This document shows positions 35,398 through 46,659 of a DNA stretch of 64,000 nucleotides, piece after piece; within the stretch, counting starts at the first letter, position 1; each line of letters starts with the position of its first letter. Made by a program: the position numbers and the translations under genes. Origin of the DNA: Mactra quadrangularis (Eukaryota; Mollusca; Bivalvia; Venerida; Mactridae); contig CM046307.1 in the NCBI GenBank assembly GCA_025267735.1, positions 6,020,258 to 6,084,257 of the forward strand, in the 5' to 3' direction. The notes beneath the pieces are model-generated. The model was not told the DNA's origin. It saw only the letters and a program-made list of their open reading frames with translations, and did not search any database.

Positions 35398-35494
35398 GTA
35401 CTAACCATTCTCGTTCCCAGAGTCTAGTAGGATTCTCAATACTGTCTAGTATTGAGAATCCTACTAGACTCTGGGAACGAGAATGAGTACTAAC
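35398..35494. mobile_element. Perfectly palindromic mini-MITE with 8-bp duplication
   Basis: Arms of 38 bases (35406-35443 and 35448-35485) are exact reverse complements around GTCT. The arm starts CATTCTCGTTCCCAGAGTCT. The element plus one extra A is flanked by GTACTAAC at 35398-35405 and 35487-35494, an exact 8-base direct repeat, as hAT elements make. Perfect arms suggest recent insertion. Confidence 0.85.
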
Positions 35495-35733
35495 CGGACA
35501 GCTGTTATTCGTTTCCCTCCAAATTAGAACGAGACTAACTTGGTTTTACCTAATGAAATAAAGCAATCACTGAACAGATTTAGATAGAACCAGATGTTAT
35601 CGAACTAGGATGATGTTTATGACAGTTATTTTGTATTTGTAGAAAGAGCGATTGTATATCTTGGTTCTTGCCAAATCAATCAAATATGTATGATTTTTAA
35701 GTCTCAAATGCTTTATTTGAGAAGTAAATGGTC

Positions 35734-35846
35734 CCGGTGTAGCAGTCTGTTTCTCCGCAGTCAATCTGTCCCCTGGGAAAAATATTGGTATAAACCTTTT
35801 CCCCCGGGGAAAGATTTGCCAGGGGGAAATTGGACTGTTACACCGG
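35734..35846. mobile_element. Small MITE, 113 bp
   Basis: The left end CCGGTGTAGCAGTCTG pairs with the right end TTGGACTGTTACACCGG. The inner part has CCCCTGGGAAAAA and TTTTCCCCCGGGGAAA, giving further self-pairing. No target duplication was recognised. The frame at 35597-35896 crosses it. Confidence 0.7.
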
Positions 35847-36564
35847 TTATAAGTCCAATCCGCTAATAATACGATCGAACTTGATGGTTCTAACATTGGA
35901 ACATTATTGTTACTGTGCTCGTAAGATTAAAATCATCGTAAGATATTTTTATTATATGCTCCCTTATATATCATTTTAACAAGTATTACCCTGAAAAACG
36001 TAACGACTGTCGATTTACATTAACTTTTGGTATTCTTAACTTTACTAGTATTTTATTTTTTATGTCGATGTTATCGTAAGCAAGGTTGTGAATATAAACA
36101 AACTATTTTTGCTTATGTCATTTAAGTTACAGGCTTTATTATTCAAGTGATACATAAATCTAATGTAAAGCCAGTTCAAGCCTTATTAAAACACGAAGTA
36201 AATTATTAAAACTTGCATACTTGTCATATTCAGTAGATATGTGATACCACATATGATAAAATTTGATGCTTTTGTAAGCAAATCTTTCTGAAATCACGTT
36301 GGTTTTACACAAAGCAAGTTTTTTTAGTAATAACTGTCAACGCATAGTCTTGATTATATTTTGACACCTAGGGATTACGAATGACGATGAAATAATCAAC
36401 ACTATCATGTTTGCCACTGATGTTGAAAAAATATTCCATTTAGAATATCCTGTCGGTATCTGGTTCCATTCTATTCATAAAGTTTAATAAGACATTGTCC
36501 ATGTAGTTTTCAATATAAAAATCAACCTAGTTTTGAAACCGAATCCCTTGTTTAAAAACAGAAA

Positions 36565-36920
36565 TTAAAGGTACAAGTTCAAAGATTTGGTAAATATTTT
36601 TCTATATTTCAAAACACCATTTATTGTATGTAATTGTGTCAAAAAAATAATTCTTAATATTTAAGAACAAATTGACCTAAGATTGCAAGAAATATACTAT
36701 AAAACTCACAAAAATGCACTGAAATTGTCTATATCGTGACATACGGGGTAAATTTTTACTACATGAAACACAATCATTTGTAGTTGTATGTCAATTTGCA
36801 CTATGCTTGTCATTATCAAATGACTAATTTTCTGCTGCAAAAAAAAATGTTTCCAATCAATTTTGATTGTTTCAGAAAAAGTTGATATTTAAGTTGAAAT
36901 CTGTGAATGAGTACCTTTAA
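36565..36920 (-). mobile_element. TTAA-type MITE family, copy 2
   Basis: It has TTAA at both borders (36565-36568, 36917-36920), ends AAAGGTACAAGTTC.AAGATTT and AAATCTGTGAATGAGTACCTT, and internal sequence in reverse orientation to the copies at 23658-24001 and 57423-57774. It is non-autonomous. Confidence 0.88.
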
Positions 36921-37641
36921 GTTCAATGTATTACAAAAAAAATGTTTTGATATTTATCTCCTCTCATACAATATAGCTAAATATCTAAAATCTATTTTCG
37001 AAGTAATATTGTCGTTAAATAGACACAAAACTGCAGATAAATCATTAAATCTCCACAAAGCATGATACAGCAGTATTCTTTAATGCTCTATAATCGATTT
37101 AATTATAATTTTGCATAGAATTTACATTAACAAATAGTTGTGCTATTAAAATACAAATCTAAATAAAAACATAATTTTTAAAATAATGTCACTTGACCTT
37201 GTTCTTATGATTGTTTTATATTTGTATTTTTGTCTTAATTCCAGTCTTTGGATATTGATCAAGACTCTTTAAAATAAAAGCGCCGATAGCGCTGTTCAGA
37301 CATGGATTTAATCGAAAATAATATAACGGAATTAACAATGATATTTTCATGTATTGTGTGTTGACAACAAGACTGCTTGATACTGTCATATTGTTAACAA
37401 GGGGACTATTTTTCATGCGTTGGATTAACCTAACTACATACCGTTGTATTGAATCTGACTGCGCATGTCCGTCGAATGTCTACGTCCGCGACATTTTGTG
37501 ATGCGTTTAAAAAAATGTCGCTTACTAAGACCTGTATTGCTTACGCAATCCATGTCAGAAAGATAAGATGGAACTGTAGTCAATCGCATTGTATAACTAT
37601 TTTTGTATCTGACTCTTCCCTTCTACTTCACCATACCTTGC

Positions 37642-37949
37642 AATTAAACTAAACCCGGGTCGATAGCGCAGTTGGTGGCGCGCCGGGATTTGGAATCTCG
37701 TACCCGAGGGGTCGCGGGTTCGAATCCCACCCGGTGATGTTATACCCTTCCATGAAAATTTGACAATAATGTCGATTTTTATCCATTGATTAGAATATAT
37801 GGAGAAGTTTCCGGCCTTGTGGAAGGGTAGGTGAGTACTGGTTATAGACAATGGTCCAGGAAAGCTAGGTTAGGTGCGCTGGACGCCGTAAAATGACATA
37901 AATTGTGTTGACACGGCGTTAACTCAAATAAATAAATAAAATTAAACTA
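37642..37949 (+). mobile_element. SINE family B, intact reference copy
   Basis: The element runs from 37654 to about 37939. A box TAGCGCAGTTGG is at 37664-37675 and B box GGTTCGAATCC at 37717-37727. The body includes GGAGAAGTTTCCGGCCTTGT, and the 3' tail has the stem ACGCCGT (37883-37889) / ACGGCGT (37913-37919) then an AAATA-type repeat. The 10-mer AATTAAACTA at 37642-37651 and 37940-37949 is the target duplication. The intact boxes mean it could be transcribed by Pol III. The frame at 37597-37851 is a translation of this SINE. Confidence 0.92.
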
Positions 37950-38310
37950 GCATCACAATAATCCTGGTATGTGAGTTTATTTTTGTTTCACATAATAATA
38001 AATAACCAGGGAATAAGCCAAAAGTATTGTGAGTGAACATGTCAACTTCATTTGTCCGAGCCAGACCATATTCTATTATTGTCCGAAAATAGTAAACTGT
38101 TACGCTCCACATTTTGGTGATAGATCATCACGATATTGTATTAACTGTTCACGTGATTGTTCTCTGTAACAATTATTCATTTCTATATCCTTACTGTGTA
38201 CTCATGTATATTTTTCTCTTAATTGTCTAATAAATATGATTGCTTGATTTGTAATTGTTATGTACTTATATAATTTCTCCAGAAATGGAGGCTTAATAAA
38301 TTATATATAT

Positions 38311-38440
38311 CATACAATCTCAAAATCACATATACAGTTCACAATAGCAACAAATGAAAGTTCATTTATTTATTTACTTACAAAATCATGCATAACATCT
38401 CAAAAAACATATGCAATTCACAATAACATCAAATGATACA
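38311..38440 (+). repeat. 80-bp diverged tandem duplication
   Basis: CATACAATCTCAAAA and CAGTTCACAATAGCAACAAA near 38311-38356 recur as CATAACATCTCAAAA and CAATTCACAATAACATCAAA near 38391-38436. The poly(A)-like word GGAGGCTTAATAAA lies just before, which may mark the 3' end of an old LINE, unproved. Confidence 0.45.
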
Positions 38441-39207
38441 TGTTTAGGCAAAGGTCGGGAAAAAATAGGCTACAAGTAATTCAAAAGCGTTCCCCCAGCC
38501 AATAATGTGTTTTATTAACACACCCTCCCGAAGATGTACTCTTGTGCTTACCTTGATAATGGGCCACTGTCTGTTTGAAGCAAACTACACTGGTTACTAG
38601 AATGTTTGCCTTAAACTATCATCAAGATAAATATCTAAAATTGACACGTTATTTGTTAAAGTCTTTTATTTTTGAAGAACGAACTTTACTGCACTTTTGT
38701 CTTCAAAGCAAACTTTGTTGCTAGAAAGTGGGCCACTTAAGGTTCTATGGTAATTTCTATATATTTCTATCTGTTGCATATTCAAGAAAAATTGTAACAA
38801 GGGTGAGGGCTGTATATCCATTTAATTTCATATGTGCCTTAACCGAATCGATCCGTTACCATTTTGACCTAATAAATTATTAAACAAACTAACTACTTAG
38901 CCAGTGTTCCTAACTTCCTATGTACATTCTACAAACGCATTCTCGTGTTAATTGTATTCAAAAAAACTTATTCATTAACAAAGTTTTAAAGTGTAATAAA
39001 TAACAATTATATTATATAATTCATAATTAATTCAACCACAATCTAAACTATAAACAGGAAACTGTTCCTTTCAACATACATCTTCCTGTATTTTGACGTA
39101 AGCCAATTAATGCGTGTTTAACCTGATTATCCTAAAGTTAGTACACATTGAACGTTTTAACATAAGCAACCGCACCTTCACACTATATTCAATAAGTCTC
39201 CCTTTGT

Positions 39208-39425
39208 GTTCATTCTGGTTGAGTTTAACCCCGTAGCAACACATTGTATATGTCATATCACGGCGGTCAGTCAACTTACTGTTCCAGGAATGGTTAAAGC
39301 CCTGGAATTAGCTGTGAATCAGTTAATAGAAGCAAACTTCAGTCATGGACTTACATCGTTCCTACATGATTTAGAATCAGTGGAAAGAGAGAGAATGGCC
39401 GTGGAAATTATTTGCCGAGTCAAGT
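39208..39425 (-). mobile_element. SINE family A, copy without tRNA head
   Basis: The tail (CCGTAGCAACACATTGTATA, CACGGCGGTCAGTCAAC) and body (TTTAGAATCAGTGGAAAGAG) match family A. The head is absent after GGAAATTATTTGCC. The frame at 39206-39427 is its translation. Confidence 0.82.
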
Positions 39426-40930
39426 AAACAACTATTATGTAGTTATTGTAGTTACTATAATGTGTTACTACACTGGACATCAATTGACAAAGACTTCAGA
39501 AAAGGGGATGCACCATTCTCAACAAGGGACCACTTGTGCTCCTGACCGAAAGATTTAAGGAAACCAGCTTAAAAGTAAGAAACCCTTTTTGAACTGTTCA
39601 AAAAATACAAAATAACATTTCTACTAAGTTCATACTCAAATGATTACCTTATAAAGCTGATTTAAAATCGCTACAGCAACTTGCAGATGAAACATCTCAT
39701 TTTCAGAAGAAGAAGAAGAAGATTTTCAGAACATTTAAAATTTTGAACACACTTACCATTTGGGCCAATCAAATGTTATTTAAACTCGTTCAGGCGGAAA
39801 TCCACTCGCACTATAAACGATTTGGCGAGATGGTGTTTGCATCCCTGGACTATAACAGGTTAATGTTGACCTATTAAGAATTTTATGTCAAATCTCCTCA
39901 TTGAATCATTTAGCTATACTACATAGTTGCACAAGGTTTTCAAATTCATTATCAAATTGATGCAAATATAACAGTGAAAAGATAAATGCGTTAAATATTC
40001 AAATGCACGTGCTTTGATTTTAATTATTTAAATAAAAACCGGACATGTTTTATTAATGTGAACCACACGAGAAGTTTAGAGCACGCGTTCTTTACCATTC
40101 ACAAAATGATTAACTTTCTTAATATTCACGTTTCACTTGGTGAACTTAACAATAGTTACTATTTGGTCTACAACTCTTTCACTTTTTGACATATTTCATT
40201 ACATTTTCCACACAATTTCCGAGATTTTAATTACACACATTAATCAAAATCTCGCTTAGTGTTTATTATTAGTCTAGTTAATTAAAGCGTTGTATAATTG
40301 ACTATAATTATAGTATCGCTCGTGTCAGTAACATTAACAACAATCTAGTTGACAACACTGTACCACTTGTCTTAAAACAACAGTACATTGAGTAAATTAA
40401 CATGCTTAAAAAACAACAACACTTGTATTAGCATATACAGTAAACCAGTATTGTTATTGAAAACCTACCACATAATTTTAATATGAACTTAAATTCAAAG
40501 TGTAGTCAGACAAACAAAACTATTGAAGAAAAAAAAACAAGGAAACAACAGAGAACAAAACAGATAATATATTTGAGATAAGCACATAGTACAGAATCTA
40601 GTTCGCATAATCACAAATGATATTACAACTTCTTATACAATTACAATTTTGATAACAGAACACAACCTAAGATTTATTTAAATGACATCCAAACACTTGC
40701 AAGCCAGCATATGTCGTTGCACCTTCTATTAGCAGCGACCTCAACAACAATAATTTGAAGGTGGACATGGTATTAGTCATGGGTTAGAATAAATGCATTA
40801 GGTAAATTGAAAACTATATTGACCATCTAAAATGCACACCGATATTTTGATTGTGCAACCGTTTCGAAAATGTACTAAGCGTACTTAACTCTACGCGTAA
40901 ACTGAACAGCACACAAATAGTTGCAATACC

Positions 40931-41037
40931 TTTCAAATTGAAAGTAAGTGGTATCTTCCAGTTGCGGCTCACAGCACATACTTTGTTGCACTAGCTTTCA
41001 ATTTGTAAGCTGGTTGTATCCAGTCGAGGCTCACACA
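40931..41037 (+). repeat. 65-bp two-copy tandem repeat
   Basis: TTTCAAATTGAAAGTAAGTG then GGCTCACA near 40931-40973 recurs as TTTCAATTTGTAAGCTGG then AGGCTCACA near 40996-41036. It is diverged and non-coding. Confidence 0.5.
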
Positions 41038-41474
41038 CGGTTTAATATATGCCAACGTTAATAAACGTTTCGGTCTGTTCGCTAAAGGTGTTGCAAAACT
41101 TCAGCGCAGATGTGCCTACACTTAAACATACAGATAGTTTGTTTTTTACAACTGAGCATGATCTACTTCCTCCTTTAAACAAACCGCTAAACTATCTAGC
41201 TCAGATTTTATTAGACGTGTCCTTGCATATTAATGAACACAAAAACGAAACATCAAAGAGTATTAATCTAAACTAAATCACTTTATGCATACGTTGATCA
41301 GCATGTTAAAATTCCTTGTTGAATGACCTACTGGAGTTTATTTGTCCAGCCTTGAACTACGTATTCGTTTGGATATCAACACCAGGCATTGCAAACAGAA
41401 CTCGGTCATTTTCAGGTGTTTATTAATACTTCCCTGGACATAGAAACACAACAAAGAAACATTTTAAAATGTTA

Positions 41475-41880
41475 CTTTATTTGCAATCTGATTAAAACCC
41501 GATCTAAAATTTTACCGCTCGCATACTCGCTAATTTAGATCTGGCCTTTTCCAAACCAAGGTCACGTTCAGGTGACCTTTTCCATCATAATATTCATGAC
41601 TAAATTGTTATGATACGTAACTTGTTTACATAGTCTACGTCACGCAATTTGAAATGAGCCACCCAATCGCAGACTGTGAATAATACCACTGTTAAATTTG
41701 CATGCAAACCTTGGTCTAAAAATAGAAATTACGAAATCAAAATGTGATTAAAAGTATTTTCGTCTAGATATAAGCTACGCATTCATTGGTCTACACAAAG
41801 TTCATCTCGACGTGACCTTGCATTGACTAAGTAGAGATCCGGTACGACAGGATCTCTGTTTACGGAGATTGCTTTATTTG
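41475..41880 (+). mobile_element. MULE-like MITE, solo copy with 9-bp duplication
   Basis: The element at 41484-41871 begins CAATCTGATTAAAACCCGAT and ends TACGGAGATTG. It is flanked by the exact 9-mer CTTTATTTG at 41475-41483 and 41872-41880. It is about 88 per cent identical by eye to 11664-12063. It confirms the family's boundaries and its 9-base duplication. Confidence 0.88.
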
Positions 41881-43578
41881 TGGCATTAAAGACCGTCAGC
41901 TACTCTACAACACTTGATTTTATAGTTTTTATTCCCGTAGTTTAAATCTAAATTGCCTTGTAAAATACGCAAGAAAGTGACCTTCTCATTTATCATGAAA
42001 TATGACATTTTCAAAATATCAAGGAGTATGCTGTTCAATCACGTGAAAATTGTCAACGGTCTTCTTTGGTTTATAGATAATTCTGCCTTATGTTTTAACA
42101 AGCGAAATAGTAAATATTGTCGTTAATGCATGAGCATGCCATGAAAACGATATGTAGTTAGAAGTATTTTTTGCTTGACTCGTCTCATGCCACACTGTTA
42201 AATGATGGACACCTGATCTCCCATCATCCATTGCCTTCCAAGTAAAGAATGTTTAATTACATTTCAATATCACATGTTATAAAATTTAATAAATAAAATG
42301 GGTTTAACGCTTTACCTTTGTCATATCAATTATATTGTACCAGTCACTAAATTCACTTTGAAAATGAATATACAATATAAAAACAAATATGTGAATGGTT
42401 AGTCTGGCATTGTTTAAGACAAGTCAAGATAAGAGAATGGGTATAAAAACACAGAGTGAAATTCAGTCACAAGTAAGGTTGCACGCTGCTTTGAGACGGT
42501 TAATGTTTCATGTTTACATAGTATTACAATACAAACTCTTAAATGAAACACACATGAATACTGGAATTTCATACACAAGTTGTCTGTAAATTAAAATTAA
42601 AAACTTGATTGATGTGTGGTAAATAAACTAGTATTATGAGGACAAAAAGTATAAAGCAGGACCATACTGGTACGGATGTTACAAGTGTTAATGATGATCA
42701 GACTGAACAATGTACTCGACGTCATACCTTGATGGATTAAACAGTGAAATTAAGTAACACTGCCATTAATACTGATATAATGTTATCACTGCACCTAATA
42801 GCCTGAATGTTCGCAATTGAGGTCATATCTGAACATTTAAGTATCGTAGCCAAAATGTTTTAAGAAAAGTAGATATACCTGTCATTACATTATATCTGAA
42901 GTTTATCGAAAAAAGAAACGGACAAGAACAAGACTAGTTGTCTTAGCTTAAAAACCTTATTTCTGCAAAACTTTCAATGTATATTATAAACACGAACGTG
43001 TATAGCACACCTGCCAAACCTGACCTAACATCTGATCGAATTTATATAAAACAAAAATCAGTGAAATGATCGCAGTTTTTGTTGTACTTTTTCTATACTA
43101 TAATCGCGTAGAGATAATCATGATCTATATGAGTTGAATAAATAGTAAGAAACAGCAAATTTAGATCTTACTGTACGACAAAAATATATGTGCGTTACGG
43201 AAAGGACAAAACTGTTCCACATATTCACGTCAATACAAATTTGCTCTAATTGTGACCTGATATTTTGCGTGTTTTCTATTTTCATATGAATTTGATAGTT
43301 TCTTACCGTCATTGGGATCTATAAAATAACTTTTCAATAAATCATATTGGGTTGCTTTTTAACTACGTCAATGTCGTTAGCATTAATATGACATCAGACG
43401 AAATTTCCTTGAATTAACTTAAACAGAAGCCACTTAAAACAAAAACAACATCAGATTGTATTTCAACAAGAACTTGTTTAACGTCATTTGTACTATATTG
43501 CATGAAAGGGTTATGTATGAAACAGAGATGATAATTCATGAAAGGGAAATCATAAACGAAATGACCAATATTTTTCAA

Positions 43579-43815
43579 CCCGGGTCGGTGGCGCAGTTGG
43601 TAGCGAGCCGGGATTAGGAATCTAGTGTTCAGAAGGGGGTACGGGTTCGAATTTTTCTCAATTAATAAGATATATGGAGAAGTTTCCGGCCTTGTGGAAT
43701 GGTAAGTAAATATTGGTTACAGACAAGGGTCCAGGAAAGCTAAGTTAGGTGCGCCGCTGAGCGCCATAAAATGACCGAAAATTGTGTTGAAACGGCGTTA
43801 AACCCAATATAAAAC
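43579..43815 (+). mobile_element. SINE family B with internal deletion
   Basis: Compared with 37654-37939 it lacks about 50 bases just after GGGTTCGAA, removing the end of the head and the start of the body. The A box (TGGCGCAGTTGG) and tail (AACGGCGTTAAACCC) are kept. Confidence 0.85.
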
Positions 43816-44013
43816 ATTTTTTAAATGAAGCATGGTATCTAACAAAATCTGAAAATATAGATCTTTGCTACCAAAATGCTACCAAAATGGTGAAACACGT
43901 ATAATTAGATTGTTTTTGTCCCTTTTCTTCAACCTATGTTATAACAGGCGGACAACTCATTATTAAGGGATTGCTATAGTACAATACCTCACAAAAGCTT
44001 TATTTGTTTTGTT

Positions 44014-44305
44014 TTTGTTGGGTTTCACGCCGCAGCAACACATTGTATGGGTTATATAACGGCGGTCAGTCAACCTACTTCCTGGAAAGGCTAAATCACT
44101 GGATTAAGCTGTTAACCAACTACTACATACTTTTTGTCAGTTACAGACAACTGTCCTACATAATTAAGAATCATTGGCAGGAGGGAGAATTGCCATAGAA
44201 ATAATTTCATTACCAATCTCCACGAAAGTATGCCCCGCCCGGGAATCGAACCCACGACCCCTCGATCAGTAGACTTGCGTGCTACCGACTGAGCTAGCCG
44301 GGCGG
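44014..44305 (-). mobile_element. SINE family A, full-length with intact boxes
   Basis: On the minus strand, GCCCGGCTAGCTCAGTCGG carries the A box and GGTTCGATTCC the B box. The body and tail match 235-569. The head is the best preserved of the family in this window. The frames at 44004-44198 and 44112-44354 are translations of it (the latter gives the familiar SINE peptide GVVGSIPGRG). Confidence 0.9.
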
Positions 44306-45039
44306 CTATAAACGATTCATTACCGTATGTTTGCCTTCTCAAATGAAGAATCATAGTCGGTACCTAGTCTTGAAACCACCTCACCCATTAAGAGTGATAT
44401 CAATATGAAGTCAGTGACTTATATTACCCATTCACGTAGGCGGTGGTCAATTACTTAGATATATGTGTTAATTGCGCTATAATAAACAATAAATTAAAAC
44501 CATAATGTGCTCCATTTGAGCCTGAATTAGTAGTGAATTTATAGGTCATCATGCCATACCATGGAATACTTTAAATGCTCATGTAAGTTTATAAAGTAAT
44601 TGGAAGAACTCGACGTAGTAATGAATGATTAACTTGTTTCTTCTAAAATAAACTTTTATTAACACATGAAAGGCTTATTCACATAATTATCCAGCCTTTT
44701 TAACTTCATACAAGTACGATCAATTCCTATTCCTCTTGGGAAAAATATGTACATTTTGTAATATATTTGGACAGTCCGTTGGAAATAATAACAATACGGT
44801 CTTATTTCTTGAAACGAATGCGAAAGTATTATACATTTAGATCTTGATTTTGGTTTGATAAGCTGTTGCATTATATGAAACATACAAATAATTCTAAAAA
44901 CATGTACTGTGATATAACAAAAACAGCATATAAAAAATCTGGTATGTGCCAATTTTTCAATGAATATATACAAAATCCAAATAGTTTCCATTAATACTAA
45001 AATGAATGAGTGCAATACTGTAACATTATTATCAAAATG

Positions 45040-46110
45040 TTAACATAGGCTATTTGATAAATTTATCAAGGTTAAAGATTAGGAATCAACTGAATATTTG
45101 AACAGCGAAGGTGAAACAATAAATTACAAAATAATCTCAATCAACTATATTACACTGAGTGAGCTTGCACTTCACTGTGATAGTAAAGCTATATGTTTGT
45201 GCATAGATTTTAATACAGCATTCAAGGTTGGAGAAAATCCTCAGCACTTATCAAACGTGGTAGGGAATTCATTTGATCTTGGATTTTTTACAATAATCCC
45301 CTGCAAAGATATCTTTCAACAAAATTGTCAAGTATTACTCAATTAGTTTAGGGTAAGAAACAAAACATTGACTTAGGAATGTGAAAACAAGCACTTTTTT
45401 CATAATAAGGTTGAAAACATTTTGGGACAATTTTACAACAAAGTCATCTTGGTGTATAGTATTGAACAGGAATCATAAAATATCATGTAAGATTGTTAAA
45501 CAAGTTGCAAGACGTTTGTCTTATCAATTAAAAGAATTTAAATGATATATTTAAGAATTGATAAGTCAAAAGACCACTGCGAATACAAGTTTTGAAGTTA
45601 AGTGTTTCGTCGAAAAAGCTTACTTACGGACAAAATATCACTTTCTGTTTTATGATTCTACCTAAACTGATAAAACTTGTTGAAGCATTAATAATTTTGA
45701 ATAATTTGTGTAAAGTTCGGAAAGAAAAATTAATGATGAAAAAAGCAAGCAAAAATATGATTTCTTAACTTGGTATGATACAGTACACAGTTCTATGCTC
45801 ATTACTAAGTATGCTGGCATAAAACATATCATCAAATACTCACTAAGTTCATTTTACAAATGGTACAAAGATATCTAGGTTGCCAGATAAAAGCCCTGAC
45901 TATTGAAAAGGTATCTTGAACAATGTTTGCTTTGTGCGACATGAGAACAAAAACATTTTGATAACTGTTTTTATTATGTGAATTTTTCAATAAAGACCTA
46001 ATACTCCGTAAGGAAATAATTAATTTATAACTACGCTTGTTATCACATACTTGATTTCTAATTCACAAGTTGTGTGCGAAAATCAGCTGATAAATGCTAA
46101 TAAATTTTAA
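45040..46110 (+). repeat. Duplicated block A, first and most diverged copy
   Basis: ACTTATCAAACGTGGTAGGG, ACAATAATCCCCTGCAAAGA and AAATTGTCAAGTATTACTCA at 45247-45343 match 49777-49875. Further on, TGTTTGCTTTGTGCGACATG and CCGTAAGGAAATAATTA (45925-46025) match 50139-50233. This copy contains some 500 extra bases between those parts. No conserved coding frame was seen across copies. Confidence 0.75.
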
Positions 46111-46577
46111 TAGCAACACGTCTTGCCCTTTCAGTCAATTGTAAGCTTGTATTAATTTATCACTAGCATTGGCTATATTAATCTTGATAAAATAGACCGA
46201 CATTATTCCGTTCGATGAGGTAAACGTTTGTAACTGTTATACGGTTATCCACCCATTTCAACATCACGAAGTAAACTATTAACAACTTAATCACTTGAAC
46301 ACGTGCAAATAAAGAGCAGATGGAATCAATTCTACTACATAATTTTAACTTCCGGAAGCACTCGTGAAATCAGTATGAACACAATAAAAACAAATTTCAA
46401 TTCCGGATTTGCATTGAAAAACACACAATTATAAATACCAGTCATACTTGTTTGAAATACATAAATATTTACGAACGGAAATGTGACAAACAGATGATGA
46501 AATTCCAGGAAACAATTTAATTTTTTGTTTAAATTCTCATTTGCTATTCCTGTGATATATTGCATGTATACGAATTG

Positions 46578-46657
46578 AATACAAGGTTGTTTGTTTGTTT
46601 GGGTTTTACGGCGCACCAACACAAAAAGGTCAAATCGCTCCAAAAATACAAGGTTGT
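46578..46657 (-). mobile_element. Severely 5'-truncated SINE with 13-bp target duplication
   Basis: Only about 54 bases of a SINE tail are present (46591-46644: GGGTTTTACGGCGCACCAAC, preceded by TTTGTTTG). They are flanked by the exact 13-mer AATACAAGGTTGT at 46578-46590 and 46645-46657. This is the structure left by target-primed reverse transcription that stopped early. The tail differs from A, B and C, so it may be a further SINE family. Confidence 0.82.
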
Positions 46658-46659
46658 AT

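Noticed and set aside
37654..37731. tRNA-like sequence with good A and B boxes
   Set aside because: It is the head of a full-length SINE with target duplications, not a free-standing tRNA gene.
37597..37851. 84-codon frame, minus strand
   Set aside because: Antisense translation of the family B SINE.
38200..38305. Possible 3' end of a LINE (two AATAAA-like words and GGAGGCTTAATAAA)
   Set aside because: No reverse-transcriptase frame, tail repeat or target duplication could be shown.
39700..39860. Strong donor-like CCCAAATG|GTAAGTG on the minus strand at 39749
   Set aside because: The preceding sequence has stops in all frames close to the donor, so no coding exon can be drawn.
44112..44354. 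80-codon frame with a familiar GVVGSIPGRG peptide
   Set aside because: It is a translation of the SINE family A head, a well-known source of false gene models.
45098..45346. 82-codon frame in block A
   Set aside because: The homologous copies at 49.7 kb and 58.6 kb do not keep the frame.
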